64,000 bases of DNA from assembly GCF_000830005.1 (NCBI RefSeq), contig NZ_CP010407.1, forward strand, positions 1,889,001 to 1,953,000, read 5' to 3'. A model generated the notes under the pieces. It was given only the letters and a program-made list of their open reading frames with translations, was not told the DNA's origin and made no database searches. Position numbers and translations under genes: made by a program. Source of the DNA: Streptomyces vietnamensis. Its GTDB lineage: Bacteria; Actinomycetota; Actinomycetes; Streptomycetales; Streptomycetaceae. Position 1 is the stretch's first letter. Each line of letters starts with the position of its first letter. Of the stretch, positions 41,779-52,115 are shown piece after piece.

Positions 41779-43764
41779 CTAATCTTCGACGGAGCCACTG
41801 CGGATTTCGTAGGCTGACGGTTCCGTTTCCAGGAGTCTTTCCGCCGCGGACCGGTGCAGCCCGGCGGCCGCGGGGTCGCCGAGCCGGTCGAGGGTGTCGG
41901 CGAGACGCAGCTGGAGCGCGGCCTGCAGCCGCGTGTCCTGGGCCCGGCGGGCCCACTCCACCGCTTCCTCGCAGGTCCGCAGGGATTCCTCGGGCCGTCC
42001 GGCGTACTCCTGGACCCGGGCCGCCTCGCTCAACGCCCTTGCGTAGCCCGGGAGATCGGAGAGCCTCCGGTAGCCGGCCGCGGCGGCCCGCCAGCTCCGC
42101 AGGGCCTCCCCGTACCGCCCCGCATAGGTCTGTACGGCTCCGAGGCGGGCGTACAGCCGGGCCTGGTCGGCGCGCTCGTCCCGGGCGAGGCGCTGGGCGA
42201 GGGCCCGCCCGTACCAGTCGCCGGCCCGCTGCCAGTCCCCCAGCTCCTGATAGGAACCACCTACGGATTCCATTGCGCGACCGATGGCGTACGGGTCATT
42301 TGCTCTGCGTCCGGCATCCAAAGCCGACCGATATCGCAGCAGAGCGTCCTTCGTCCTGCCGGTCCTGGCGTCGAGATCGGCCAGGTTGAGCAGGGCGGCG
42401 GCCTGCTCGCGGTGCAGCCCGCGCCGTTCGGCCACGTCCAGGACGAGCCGGTGCAGGCCGTACAGCTCGGGGGCGGCGGCCTCGGCGCCCCGGTGCGCGG
42501 CGAGCGCCCTGACGAGCGAGGCGACGAGCCGGCGCGCAAGGGTGTCGAGCTCTCCGTCGGCCACGGCGAGCCGGGCGGAGGCGAGGAGCACGGCCTGCCG
42601 GGAGTCCAGCCAGGCGGCGGCCGCGGCCGCGCTCGGGAAACGCAGGGCACGCGGCAGCCCGGCCAGCTTCCGGCGGGCGGACGAGCCCTCGGGTTCGGTG
42701 ACCGCACGGCAGGACTGGAGGAGCCGTACGGTCCGCTCCAGCATCCGGGCCCGGGCGAGCTGCACCTCGGCGGGCCGGTCGCGCTCCTCCAGCTGGGCGC
42801 GAAGGAGGGGGACGAGATGCGCGCGCACCTCGTACTGTCCGTCCTCGCCGCCCGAGACGAGCCCCAGGGCGGCGAAGTCGGCGAGGGTCGTCGTGGCCGC
42901 CGAGACCGAGCAGCCGGCCAGGGCGGAGGCGGTGTGGGCGTCGGCCCGGCCCAGCGGGGCCAGGGCGAGGAATCGCAGTATCCGGGCGGCGGTGGCGGGC
43001 AGCGCCTCGTGGGCGAGCAGGAAGGCCCGGGTGAGGGGATCGCCGCTGAGCCCGCGCAGCCGCTTGGCGAGGTCGGCGACGGAGGCCTTCGGCTGGACGG
43101 ACAGCCAGCCGCCGGCGAGGACGACCGCGGCGGGCAGCCCCCCGCACTCCTCGACGAGGGTCTCGGCGGCCTGCGGGTCGACGGTGATGCGGACGGAGCC
43201 GGTGAAGGCGGTGAGGAGCTCGATGGCCGACTTGGGGTCGAGCCCGCCGAGGGTGCAGGGCCGTACGTCGGGGATGCCGGTGAGGGGCCCGCGGGCGACC
43301 CCGATGACCAGGGCGTCGGGGTTGTCGGGGATGAGGGGGTCGGCCTGCTCGGCGTCGACGGCGTCGTCGAGGAGCAGAACGGCCCGGCGGTCGGCGAGCG
43401 CGCCCCTGACGAGCTCGGTCAACTCGTCCTCCCCGGCCCCGGGGGGTTCGGCGACGCCGAGCGCGGCGAGCAGTTCCTGCGCGACCCGCGCGGTGGGGAC
43501 GGGGTCGCCGCCGGGCTCGGTGAGACGGGCGCGGAAGACTCCGTCGGGGTAACGGTCGGCGAGCCCGGCGGCCAGCTCCTCGGCGAGGGCGGTCCGTCCG
43601 GATCCGGGCTTGCCGGCGATGAGCAGGACCCGGGCGCGGGGCGCCTTGCGGCCGGTGAGGGTGTCGAGGCCGGTCCGCTCGATGTCGGCGCGCAGGGCCT
43701 TCAACTCCCGCTGCCGACCGAAGAACCGCCGGCTGCCGGCCGCCGCCACAGCCTGATCCGTCAC
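41779..43764 (-). CDS. STAND-type NTPase with TPR repeats
   Basis: 661 residues. The N-terminal NTPase reads FFGRQRELKALRADIE, P-loop LLIAGKPGSGRTALAEELA and Walker B RRAVLLLDDAV, with the GLPAA box and a winged-helix after it (ALAGCSVSAATTTLADFAALG). The C-terminal third is TPR-like (ALLNLADLDARTGRTKDALLRYRSALD, YARLGAVQTYAGRYGEALRSW). The P-loop has Arg (GSGRT) where Lys is usual. No DNA-binding domain is seen, unlike SARP/AfsR. GTG 43764 is chosen because GGGAG precedes it. Signal or target unknown. Confidence 0.88.
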   Translation of the reverse strand: MTDQAVAAAGSRRFFGRQRELKALRADIERTGLDTLTGRKAPRARVLLIAGKPGSGRTALAEELAAGLADRYPDGVFRARLTEPGGDPVPTARVAQELLAALGVAEPPGAGEDELTELVRGALADRRAVLLLDDAVDAEQADPLIPDNPDALVIGVARGPLTGIPDVRPCTLGGLDPKSAIELLTAFTGSVRITVDPQAAETLVEECGGLPAAVVLAGGWLSVQPKASVADLAKRLRGLSGDPLTRAFLLAHEALPATAARILRFLALAPLGRADAHTASALAGCSVSAATTTLADFAALGLVSGGEDGQYEVRAHLVPLLRAQLEERDRPAEVQLARARMLERTVRLLQSCRAVTEPEGSSARRKLAGLPRALRFPSAAAAAAWLDSRQAVLLASARLAVADGELDTLARRLVASLVRALAAHRGAEAAAPELYGLHRLVLDVAERRGLHREQAAALLNLADLDARTGRTKDALLRYRSALDAGRRANDPYAIGRAMESVGGSYQELGDWQRAGDWYGRALAQRLARDERADQARLYARLGAVQTYAGRYGEALRSWRAAAAGYRRLSDLPGYARALSEAARVQEYAGRPEESLRTCEEAVEWARRAQDTRLQAALQLRLADTLDRLGDPAAAGLHRSAAERLLETEPSAYEIRSGSVED

Positions 43765-43900
43765 GGGCCACGCTCCCGTCCACCTGCGCACGAGCCGATC
43801 CCGCGGGGGCTCCGCACGGGCGATTCCGAGCGTAGTTCAGGGCGGGAGGCGGACTTGGCGGAGCGCGGCGGACGAATCCCCCGATCGGATCAGCGGATCG

Positions 43901-44767
43901 TCACACCGGCAGGGCTGCGTGGGGCACGGAGGTCGTTCCGCGACCGGGCCACGCGAGGTCGTCCACGGCGAGGAACAGCTCGTCGGCCACGGCGGTGGGG
44001 GTCGCCCCGGTGAACGCCATGACCTCCCGGTGCAGATGGGACTGGTCGGCGTAACCGGTCTCGGCCGCGACGCGGGCCGCGCGGTCACCCGCGACCAGGC
44101 GGTGGGCGGCACGGTCGAAGCGGACCAGCTTCATGGCGCGCTTGGGCGGCAGGCCGAGCTGCGACCCGAACCGGGACCACAACCGCTTGCGGCTCCACCC
44201 GACCTCGGCCGCGAGTCCGTCGACCCGGGCCAGGCCATGGCCGGCGACCATCCGGCGCCAGACCCAGGCCACCTCCGGATCCACCGGCGGCCCCGCCTCG
44301 TACCGGCGGGCGAGCAGCGCGTCCGTCAGCGCGAAGCGAGCCTGCCACGACGATTCGTCATGGAGCCGCTCACGGATCCGTGACGCCTCCCTGCCCCACA
44401 CGTCCTCCAACGACACGACGGCGCCGTCCAGTTCGGCGGGCGGGACGCCCAGGACCGCGCCCGCGACCACCGGGGACAGACGCACCTGCACGCACTCGAC
44501 GTTCTCTCCCCGCGCCCACACCGCGCCTCCGGACCCGAGCCCGGACCCGGCGACGAAGCTCCCCCGCTGCAGGCGCCCCGCGGCACCGTCGAGGACGGGC
44601 GAACCGGCGCCGAACTCCAGCAGAAGCGTGACGGCCGGGTACGGGACGATCCGGAGCGCCTCCAGGTCACGGACGCGGAACCCGGCCATGCGGACACCGG
44701 CCACCCGGCTCGGCCCCTGCGGGCACGCGACACCCCACACCGCCGCACCGCGCGCGAAGGTCTGCAT
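43901..44767 (-). CDS. AraC-family regulator
   Basis: 288 residues. The C-terminal double helix-turn-helix is visible (GLARVDGLAAEVGWSRKRLWSRFGSQLGLPPKRAMKLVRFDRAAHRL; ARVAAETGYADQSHLHREVMAFTGATP). The N-terminal half is an effector domain (VTLLLEFGAGSPVLDGAAGRL). Divergent from the hydrolase-monooxygenase pair (75 bp apart), so it probably controls them. Confidence 0.92.
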   Translation of the reverse strand: MQTFARGAAVWGVACPQGPSRVAGVRMAGFRVRDLEALRIVPYPAVTLLLEFGAGSPVLDGAAGRLQRGSFVAGSGLGSGGAVWARGENVECVQVRLSPVVAGAVLGVPPAELDGAVVSLEDVWGREASRIRERLHDESSWQARFALTDALLARRYEAGPPVDPEVAWVWRRMVAGHGLARVDGLAAEVGWSRKRLWSRFGSQLGLPPKRAMKLVRFDRAAHRLVAGDRAARVAAETGYADQSHLHREVMAFTGATPTAVADELFLAVDDLAWPGRGTTSVPHAALPV

Positions 44768-44842
44768 GCCGCCATGGTACGAGCCGGCCAAGGGGAACAT
44801 TCGTCCAATACCCGGGCCCGTACCGGCGGAGACAGTGGGCCC

Positions 44843-45694
44843 ATGACCACTGCTCCCGAAGGCGATCCGTACGTGAACGGCGGCGCCGAGACCCCCGAGG
44901 GTTCCCTCCTGCCGCTGGACGACGGCGCCCTCCACGTGTCCCAGGACGGCCCCCGCGACGCCCCCGCACTCCTCCTCGTCCACGGGTCCGCTTCCTCGTC
45001 CCGCTCGTGGAACCCGATGGTCCCGCTGCTGACCGGAGCCCACCGCGTCATCCGGATCGACCTCCTCGGGCACGGCCGGTCGGCGAAACCGGCCGACCGC
45101 AGCTATGCGATCCCGGACCAGGCGCGCCGGGCGGGCGCGGCACTGGACCGGCTCGGTGTCGAGCGCGCCGTGGTCGTCGGCCACTCCAGCGGCGGCACGG
45201 TCGTCACCGCCCTCGCCGAAGAACGGCCCGACCTGGTGACCGCACTCGCGCTCGTCAACACCGGCCCCGGCCTGAGCGCCTTCATCGCACCACCGGAATC
45301 CGCCGCGATCGACCCCTCACAGTGGCCGCCGACGGACGAGCAGCTCCGGCTGTTCGCGAGCACGGCCTTCAGCCGCGCGGGCTACCGGATCCCGGAAGAG
45401 CTCCTGGACGACGTACGCGCGATGACTCACCACACGCTCACCGCGACGATGCTGGCCACCCGCTCCTACCTGGAGCAGCGGGCACTGCCGTCCCGCCTCT
45501 CGGTCCTCGGCAAGCCGCTCCTGGTGGTCTTCGGCGAGGACGACCGCAGGTGGCGGTCCTCGTCCGCCGCCGAATACCGCGCCGTTCCGGGCGCGCAGGT
45601 CGAGCTGCTGCCCGGACTCGGGCACTCGCCCCTGCTCGAGGATCCGCCGCGGACCGCCGCTCCCCTGCTGGCCTTCGCCGCGATGCACGAATGA
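44843..45694 (+). CDS. Alpha/beta-fold hydrolase
   Basis: 283 residues. HGSASSSRSWNPMVPLL (oxyanion region), nucleophile elbow VVGHSSGGTVVTAL, acid in VFGEDDRRW and final His in LPGLGHSPLLEDPP complete the catalytic triad. No signal peptide. Followed after 14 bp by a flavoprotein monooxygenase gene. Likely hydrolyses a small aromatic or ester metabolite. Confidence 0.92.
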   Translation: MTTAPEGDPYVNGGAETPEGSLLPLDDGALHVSQDGPRDAPALLLVHGSASSSRSWNPMVPLLTGAHRVIRIDLLGHGRSAKPADRSYAIPDQARRAGAALDRLGVERAVVVGHSSGGTVVTALAEERPDLVTALALVNTGPGLSAFIAPPESAAIDPSQWPPTDEQLRLFASTAFSRAGYRIPEELLDDVRAMTHHTLTATMLATRSYLEQRALPSRLSVLGKPLLVVFGEDDRRWRSSSAAEYRAVPGAQVELLPGLGHSPLLEDPPRTAAPLLAFAAMHE

Positions 45695-45708
45695 CCAGGA
45701 GGGGTGCC

Positions 45709-46908
45709 ATGCGGATCCTCGTCTCCGGCGCCGGCGTCGCCGGTCCCGTCCTGGCCCACTGGCTCACCCGGCACGGCTTCTCCGTCACCGTGGTCGAGCG
45801 CGCGCCGGCCCTGCGCAGGACCGGCGGCCACGCGGTCGACCTGTTCCGGCCCGCGACCGACATCTCGGAGAGGATGGGCGTGCTCCCGCGCATCGAGGAG
45901 CGGGCCACCGGCACGAACCGGATGACCGTCCACCGGGAGGGCTCACGGCGTCCCGTCCGGGCGGACCTCTCCAAGATCTTCGGCGCCGCCTCCGACCGGC
46001 ACGTCGAGATCATGCGCGACGACCTGAGCTCGATCTACTACGACGCCGCACGCGACGACGTCGAGTACGTCTTCGGCGACTCCATCACCGCGATCTCGCC
46101 CGACGGCGAGGTGCGGTTCGAGAACGCCGCGCCGCGCCGCTTCGACCTCGTCGTCGGCGCGGACGGGCTGCACTCCAACGTCCGCCGCCTCGCCTTCGAC
46201 GAGGAGTCCCGCTCCAACTCCTACATCGGGGCCTACCTCGCGGTGCTGACCCTGCCGAACGACTCCGACCTCGACGGGGAGCTCCTCCTCCACGTCGGCG
46301 TCGGCCGCACCGCCGGCATGTACGGCGCGCGGCACGTCGGCGACGCGCGGGTGCTGTTCCTGTTCCGGAGCGAACGCGAACTCGACTGCCACCACCACGA
46401 CGTCCCCCGGCAGAAGGAGCTGCTGCGCGGAGCGTTCGCCGGCATGCACGACCGGGTGGACCGCTGGCTGGACGAGCTCGACCGCACCCCGGCGTTCTAC
46501 TTCGACTCGATCACCCAGCTCCGCATGGACACCTGGTCGCGGGGGAGGGTGACGCTCGTCGGCGACGCGGGCTACTGCCCCGGTCCGGCCGTCGGAGGCA
46601 GTACGAGCCTGGCGGTCGTCGGCGCGTACGTCCTCGCCGGAGAGCTGGCGCGGGCGGGGGGCGACCACACGCTCGCCTTCCCCGCGTACGAGCGTGCGAT
46701 GTCCACGTACGTACGCGGCAGCCGTGCGGTTGCGCTGAGCGCGGCGAAGACCCTGATCCCCACGTCGCGCCTCGGCGTGTGGGGCCTGGCCCAGGGCGCC
46801 CGCCTGATCTCCGCCCTGCCGGCGGGCCCGGCCCGCGGGCTGATCCGCCTCACGACGAAGAGCGCGCGCCTGCACGACGCGATGAGGGTCCCCGACTACC
46901 CACCGTAG
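45709..46908 (+). CDS. FAD-dependent monooxygenase (aromatic hydroxylase type)
   Basis: 399 residues from ATG 45709 (AGGAGGGG upstream). GxGxxG motif MRILVSGAGVAGPVLAHWLTRHG, DG motif DLVVGADGLHSNVRRLAF and GD motif RVTLVGDAGYCPGPAVGGSTSLAVVGAY define the PHBH-like class A flavin monooxygenases, including tetracycline-degrading TetX-like and aromatic hydroxylases. Probably acts with the preceding hydrolase on an aromatic or polyketide-like compound. The pair and its AraC gene interrupt the otherwise core gene order, which suggests an accessory insertion. Confidence 0.92.
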   Translation: MRILVSGAGVAGPVLAHWLTRHGFSVTVVERAPALRRTGGHAVDLFRPATDISERMGVLPRIEERATGTNRMTVHREGSRRPVRADLSKIFGAASDRHVEIMRDDLSSIYYDAARDDVEYVFGDSITAISPDGEVRFENAAPRRFDLVVGADGLHSNVRRLAFDEESRSNSYIGAYLAVLTLPNDSDLDGELLLHVGVGRTAGMYGARHVGDARVLFLFRSERELDCHHHDVPRQKELLRGAFAGMHDRVDRWLDELDRTPAFYFDSITQLRMDTWSRGRVTLVGDAGYCPGPAVGGSTSLAVVGAYVLAGELARAGGDHTLAFPAYERAMSTYVRGSRAVALSAAKTLIPTSRLGVWGLAQGARLISALPAGPARGLIRLTTKSARLHDAMRVPDYPP

Positions 46909-46982
46909 CCACGGGCACCGCTCCCTCGGGGCGGTACCCACCCGCCCGGACGGCACCCACCCCGTCGCGGACGGCACCCGCC

Positions 46983-47190
46983 CCGTTGTGGGCAATCGTT
47001 CCGCTGGGGCGGAACGGGTGGGCACAACGGACCCGCGCCCTGCCGGCGCCAGAGGCTTCCGCGCCCGAACCCGCACGTGCGGTGCGGCGCGCTGGCGGTG
47101 CGGGTCCAGGCACAGGGGGCGGAGGCGCGGCCAGGCGCGCCGTCCCGTGTGCCCACCCGTCCCGCCCCGGCGGGACGATTGCCCACACGG
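46983..47190 (+). repeat. BIME-like composite hairpin repeat, copy C (T-type then C-type)
   Basis: 208 bp. Hairpin 1 CCGTTGTG/CACAACGG (46983-46990/47023-47030), inner GTTCCGC/GCGGAAC. The central hairpin is weaker than in copies B and D. Hairpin 2 CCGTGTG/CACACGG (47145-47151/47184-47190), inner GTCCCGC/GCGGGAC. Same orientation as copy A. Placed between the convergent monooxygenase and Nudix genes; the rest of 46909-47308 is low-complexity with degenerate fragments and no gene. Confidence 0.87.
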
Positions 47191-47308
47191 CGGGTGGGCG
47201 ACGCCCGCCCGGGCGCGGCCCCACACGGCAGCAGGTGCGGGCCCCGCACGGGCCGGGGCGGAGGCTCAGGACGGTGCGGGCCCCGCGGGTGCGGGGTGGG
47301 GCGAGGGG

Positions 47309-47935
47309 TTACCCCTCGAAGGGTCTGGCCGGCCAGGGGGACGAGGCCGGGCGGAGGGCGTCCAGGCCGTCACCCGCCCGCGCCGCCATCAGCGACAGCA
47401 CCCCCACCACCAGGCAGTTGTTGTGCAGCTCACCCGCGAGGACCCCGCGCACGAGGTCCCCCACCGGCACCCGCGCCAGCTCCATGTCGGCCTCCTCCTC
47501 GGAGACCTCGAAGCGCTCGCCCTCCGCCTCGGCGAGGTCCCGCGCCAGGAAGATCCGTACGGCCTCGTCGCAGCCGCCGGGCGTCGTGTAGACGTCGGCC
47601 AGGACCCGCCAGTCCTCCGCCTTGACGTGCGCCTCCTCGTACAGCTCGCGCTGGGCGGCGTGCAGCGGGTTCTCGCCGGGGACGTCGAGGAGTCCGGCCG
47701 GGATCTCCCAGAGCTTCTGCCGTACCGGGTGCCGGTACTGCCGGAGGACGACCACGCGGTCCTGCTCGTCCAGGGCGAGGACGGCCACGGAGCCGGGGTG
47801 GACCTGGTAGTCGCGGCGGTGGACCGAGCCGTCGGGCATGACCACGTCGTCCGTGCGGACACTCGTCTTGGCGCCCGTGAAGGGGGTGGTGGTGGCGACG
47901 ACCTGCCACTCCTCCGGGGTGTCCTGCACCTGCAT
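47309..47935 (-). CDS. Nudix hydrolase, ADP-ribose pyrophosphatase type
   Basis: 208 residues. VAVLALDEQDRVVVLRQYRHPVRQKLWEIPAGLLDVPGENPLHAAQRELYEEAHV contains the Nudix box. The final conserved Gly of the consensus is replaced by Ala-His (EEAHV), which may alter activity. ATG 47935 is preferred over 47953 because AGAGGA precedes it. Probably hydrolyses ADP-ribose to AMP and ribose phosphate. Directly downstream of pyrG. Confidence 0.92.
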   Translation of the reverse strand: MQVQDTPEEWQVVATTTPFTGAKTSVRTDDVVMPDGSVHRRDYQVHPGSVAVLALDEQDRVVVLRQYRHPVRQKLWEIPAGLLDVPGENPLHAAQRELYEEAHVKAEDWRVLADVYTTPGGCDEAVRIFLARDLAEAEGERFEVSEEEADMELARVPVGDLVRGVLAGELHNNCLVVGVLSLMAARAGDGLDALRPASSPWPARPFEG

Positions 47936-47960
47936 CGGCAGTAGTCCTCTCATACGAAAA

Positions 47961-47997
47961 CCGGGGCACGGGTCCCGGAAGGGAACCCGTACCCCGG
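47961..47997. terminator. Terminator-like hairpin after pyrG
   Basis: CCGGGGCACGGGTCCC and GGGAACCCGTACCCCGG form a long stem with one mismatch and one bulge, loop GGAA. Lies between the pyrG stop and the Nudix start, both leftward. Confidence 0.72.
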
Positions 47998-48016
47998 CAA
48001 CGTTAACGCCAGAGGA

Positions 48017-49666
<1,650 letters not shown>

Positions 49667-49968
49667 CGCCAAGAGGGGGCTCCCGTGGTCGCGTTCTGGA
49701 GGTGCGTACCGGCGTCCCCTCCGGAAGAATCGGGGGGTGCCGTCGCTGCGGTTTCGGGGTCCTCGGCTGTCGCCGTTTCCCACCGGTCCACGGGGTACCA
49801 GGGTATCAGCGACATCGGGAGACCGCTTCCGGCCACACGCGGCAGTCGGGTGTTCACGGACGGCGACGTGGCCGTCGGGGGCGGGGGAAGGCGCAGCTCA
49901 CCCGTGTGGAGCAGCGCGCCGCTCGTGTGATCACTACGGTCGCCGGGGCGGCACGTATCCTGCTCGGA

Positions 49969-50096
49969 CATCGCCCGCCGGGCAGGACCTGCATCGCCCG
50001 CCGGGCAGCCCGGCGTCCCCGCCGAGCAGGCCGGCATCGCGTCGCGCGGGCCGGCATCGCGCCGCGCAAGGCGGGCATCCCCGTCGCGCAGGTCTG
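49969..50096. repeat. Degenerate 20-23-bp tandem repeat array upstream of GH15 gene
   Basis: The hexamer CATCGC (last copy CATCCC) starts at 49969, 49992, 50035, 50055 and 50076, each followed by a similar GC-rich run (CCGCCGGGCAG-type). Intervals are 23, 43 (about two units), 20 and 21. The array is imperfect, has no spacers, and encodes no reading frame that looks real. The rest of the 541-bp interval 49667-50207 shows no gene. Confidence 0.55.
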
Positions 50097-50207
50097 CGCG
50101 TCCCGCACACTGGCTTTGCTGAGACCGCACAGACATCGCAGACATCGCGCACATCAGTAGCAAGCGCCCCTAGGGGCGGACGTGGCCGTTCGACTGGAGT
50201 GAAGCAC

Positions 50208-52010
50208 GTGGCCGGGCGCATCGAGGATTACGCACTCATCGGAGACATGCAGACCGCCGCCCTGGTCTGCCGGGACGGCAGCGTCGACTGGCTGTGTCTC
50301 CCCCGCTTCGACTCGCACGCGGTCTTCGCCGGGCTGCTCGGCACCGAGGAGCACGGATTCTGGCGGGTGGGCCCGGCGGGTCCGGCGGACGCCGAGCCCG
50401 CCCCTGCCGACCGGCGCCGCTACCGGGGCGACTCGCTGATCCTGGAGTCCGAGTGGGACACCCCGCGCGGCACGGTCCGGGTGACCGACTTCATGCCGCC
50501 GCGCGACGGCGCGCCGCAGCTGATCCGGATCGTCGAGGGCATCTCGGGCCGGGTGCGGATGCGTTCCTCGCTGCGGATGCGGTTCAGCTACGGCCGGATC
50601 GTGCCCTGGGTGCACAAGGTCGGGGAGCGCACGGTCGCGGTCGCCGGACCCGACTCGGTGTGGCTGGACGCGGACGCGGAGACCCACGGCAAGGACCTGA
50701 CGACGTACTCCGAGTTCATGGTCACGCCCGGGGAGCGGATCACGTTCACGCTCTCCTGGCAGCCCTCCCACAAGGAGCCGCCGGCGCTGCCGGACCCGGA
50801 GGGCGCCCTCGAGGCGACCGCCGACTTCTGGAGCGAGTGGGTCGAGCACTGCACGTACCACGGCCCCTACCGGGAGGCGGTGATCCGCTCGCTGATCACC
50901 CTGAAGGCGCTGACGTACGCGCCGACCGGCGGGATCGTCGCCGCGCCGACGACCTCGCTGCCGGAGGAGATCGGCGGCGTACGGAACTGGGACTACCGCT
51001 ACACCTGGCTGCGGGACGCGGCGATCACCCTCTCCTCGCTGCTGCGCACCGGCTACCGGGAGGAGGCCCGCGCCTGGCGCGAGTGGCTGCTCCGCGCGGT
51101 CGCGGGCGACCCGGAGAACCTGCAGATCATGTACGGCATCGCCGGCGAGCGGGAGCTCGGCGAGCAGGAGCTGGACTGGCTGCCGGGGTACGAGAACTCG
51201 GGCCCGGTCCGGGTCGGCAACGGCGCGGCGGGCCAGCTCCAGCTGGACGTGTACGGCGAGGTCACGGAGGCCCTCCACCTCGGGCACATGACGGGCCTGT
51301 CCCGCAACGACTATGCCTCCCTGCTCCAGATCAAGCTGATCAACTACCTGGAGAAGCACTGGGACCAGCCCGACGAGGGCATCTGGGAGGTCCGCGGTCC
51401 GCGCCGCCACTTCGTGCACTCCAAGGTGATGGCCTGGGTGGCCGTGGACCGCACGATCAAGCTGATCGAGTCCGGGGACGCCGACGGCCCGCTGGAGCGC
51501 TGGCGCGATCTGCGCGACGAGATCCACCGGGACGTCTGCGAGAAGGGCTACGACAAGGAGCGGAACACGTTCACGCAGTCGTACGGCTCCCAGGAGCTGG
51601 ACGCCTCGCTGCTGCTGATCCCGCAGATGGGCTTCCTGCCGCCGGACGACAAGCGGGTCATCGGCACGATCGAGGCGATCCAGCGCGAGCTGTCCACGGA
51701 GGACGGTTTCGTGCTGCGCTACCCGACGGCCGGGGACGAGGCCGGCGTCGACGGCCTGGAGGGCGACGAGGGCGCGTTCCTCGCCTGTTCCTTCTGGCTG
51801 GCGGACGACCTGGCGATGATCGGCCGGGTCGACGAGGCGCGCACGCTCTTCGAGCGGCTGCTCGCGCTCCGCAACGACCTCGGGCTGCTCGCCGAGGAGT
51901 GGGACCCGAGGCTCCAGCGGCAGGTGGGGAACTTCCCGCAGGCCTTCAGTCACGTCCCGCTGATCGACACGGCGCTGCGGCTGACGGCGAGCGGGGCGTA
52001 CGGCGGCTAG
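50208..52010 (+). CDS. Glycoside hydrolase family 15 (glucoamylase/trehalase-like)
   Basis: 600 residues from GTG 50208, with GGAG 8 nt upstream. N-terminal GRIEDYALIGDMQTAALVCRDGSVDWLCLPRFDS and the catalytic (alpha/alpha)6 domain with VRNWDYRYTWLRDAA, a general-acid region GIWEVRG and the base region LAEEWDP. No signal peptide, so cytoplasmic. Related actinobacterial enzymes hydrolyse trehalose; others act on alpha-glucans, so substrate is uncertain. The final codons fall in a 19-bp triple repeat. Confidence 0.93.
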   Translation: MAGRIEDYALIGDMQTAALVCRDGSVDWLCLPRFDSHAVFAGLLGTEEHGFWRVGPAGPADAEPAPADRRRYRGDSLILESEWDTPRGTVRVTDFMPPRDGAPQLIRIVEGISGRVRMRSSLRMRFSYGRIVPWVHKVGERTVAVAGPDSVWLDADAETHGKDLTTYSEFMVTPGERITFTLSWQPSHKEPPALPDPEGALEATADFWSEWVEHCTYHGPYREAVIRSLITLKALTYAPTGGIVAAPTTSLPEEIGGVRNWDYRYTWLRDAAITLSSLLRTGYREEARAWREWLLRAVAGDPENLQIMYGIAGERELGEQELDWLPGYENSGPVRVGNGAAGQLQLDVYGEVTEALHLGHMTGLSRNDYASLLQIKLINYLEKHWDQPDEGIWEVRGPRRHFVHSKVMAWVAVDRTIKLIESGDADGPLERWRDLRDEIHRDVCEKGYDKERNTFTQSYGSQELDASLLLIPQMGFLPPDDKRVIGTIEAIQRELSTEDGFVLRYPTAGDEAGVDGLEGDEGAFLACSFWLADDLAMIGRVDEARTLFERLLALRNDLGLLAEEWDPRLQRQVGNFPQAFSHVPLIDTALRLTASGAYGG

Positions 52011-52047
52011 CGGGGCGTACGGCGGCAGCCGGGCGTACGGCGGCTGA
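51991..52047. repeat. Three 19-bp direct repeats across the GH15 stop codon
   Basis: Copies 51991-52009, 52010-52028 and 52029-52047 share GGGCGTACGGCGGC with few differences. The first copy encodes the last residues (SGAYGG) and stop. Because 19 is not a multiple of 3, loss or gain of a copy would shift the C-terminal frame. Confidence 0.75.
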
Positions 52048-52115
52048 GGGGCGCCCGTGGGGGCCCGGACCTACGATGAAAGGGTCCTGTCGCCCCTCTC
52101 GAAAGGGGGGCTCCC

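Noticed and set aside
49969..50156. Possible CRISPR-like array
   Set aside because: Units are degenerate, contiguous and without unique spacers, and no cas genes are present.
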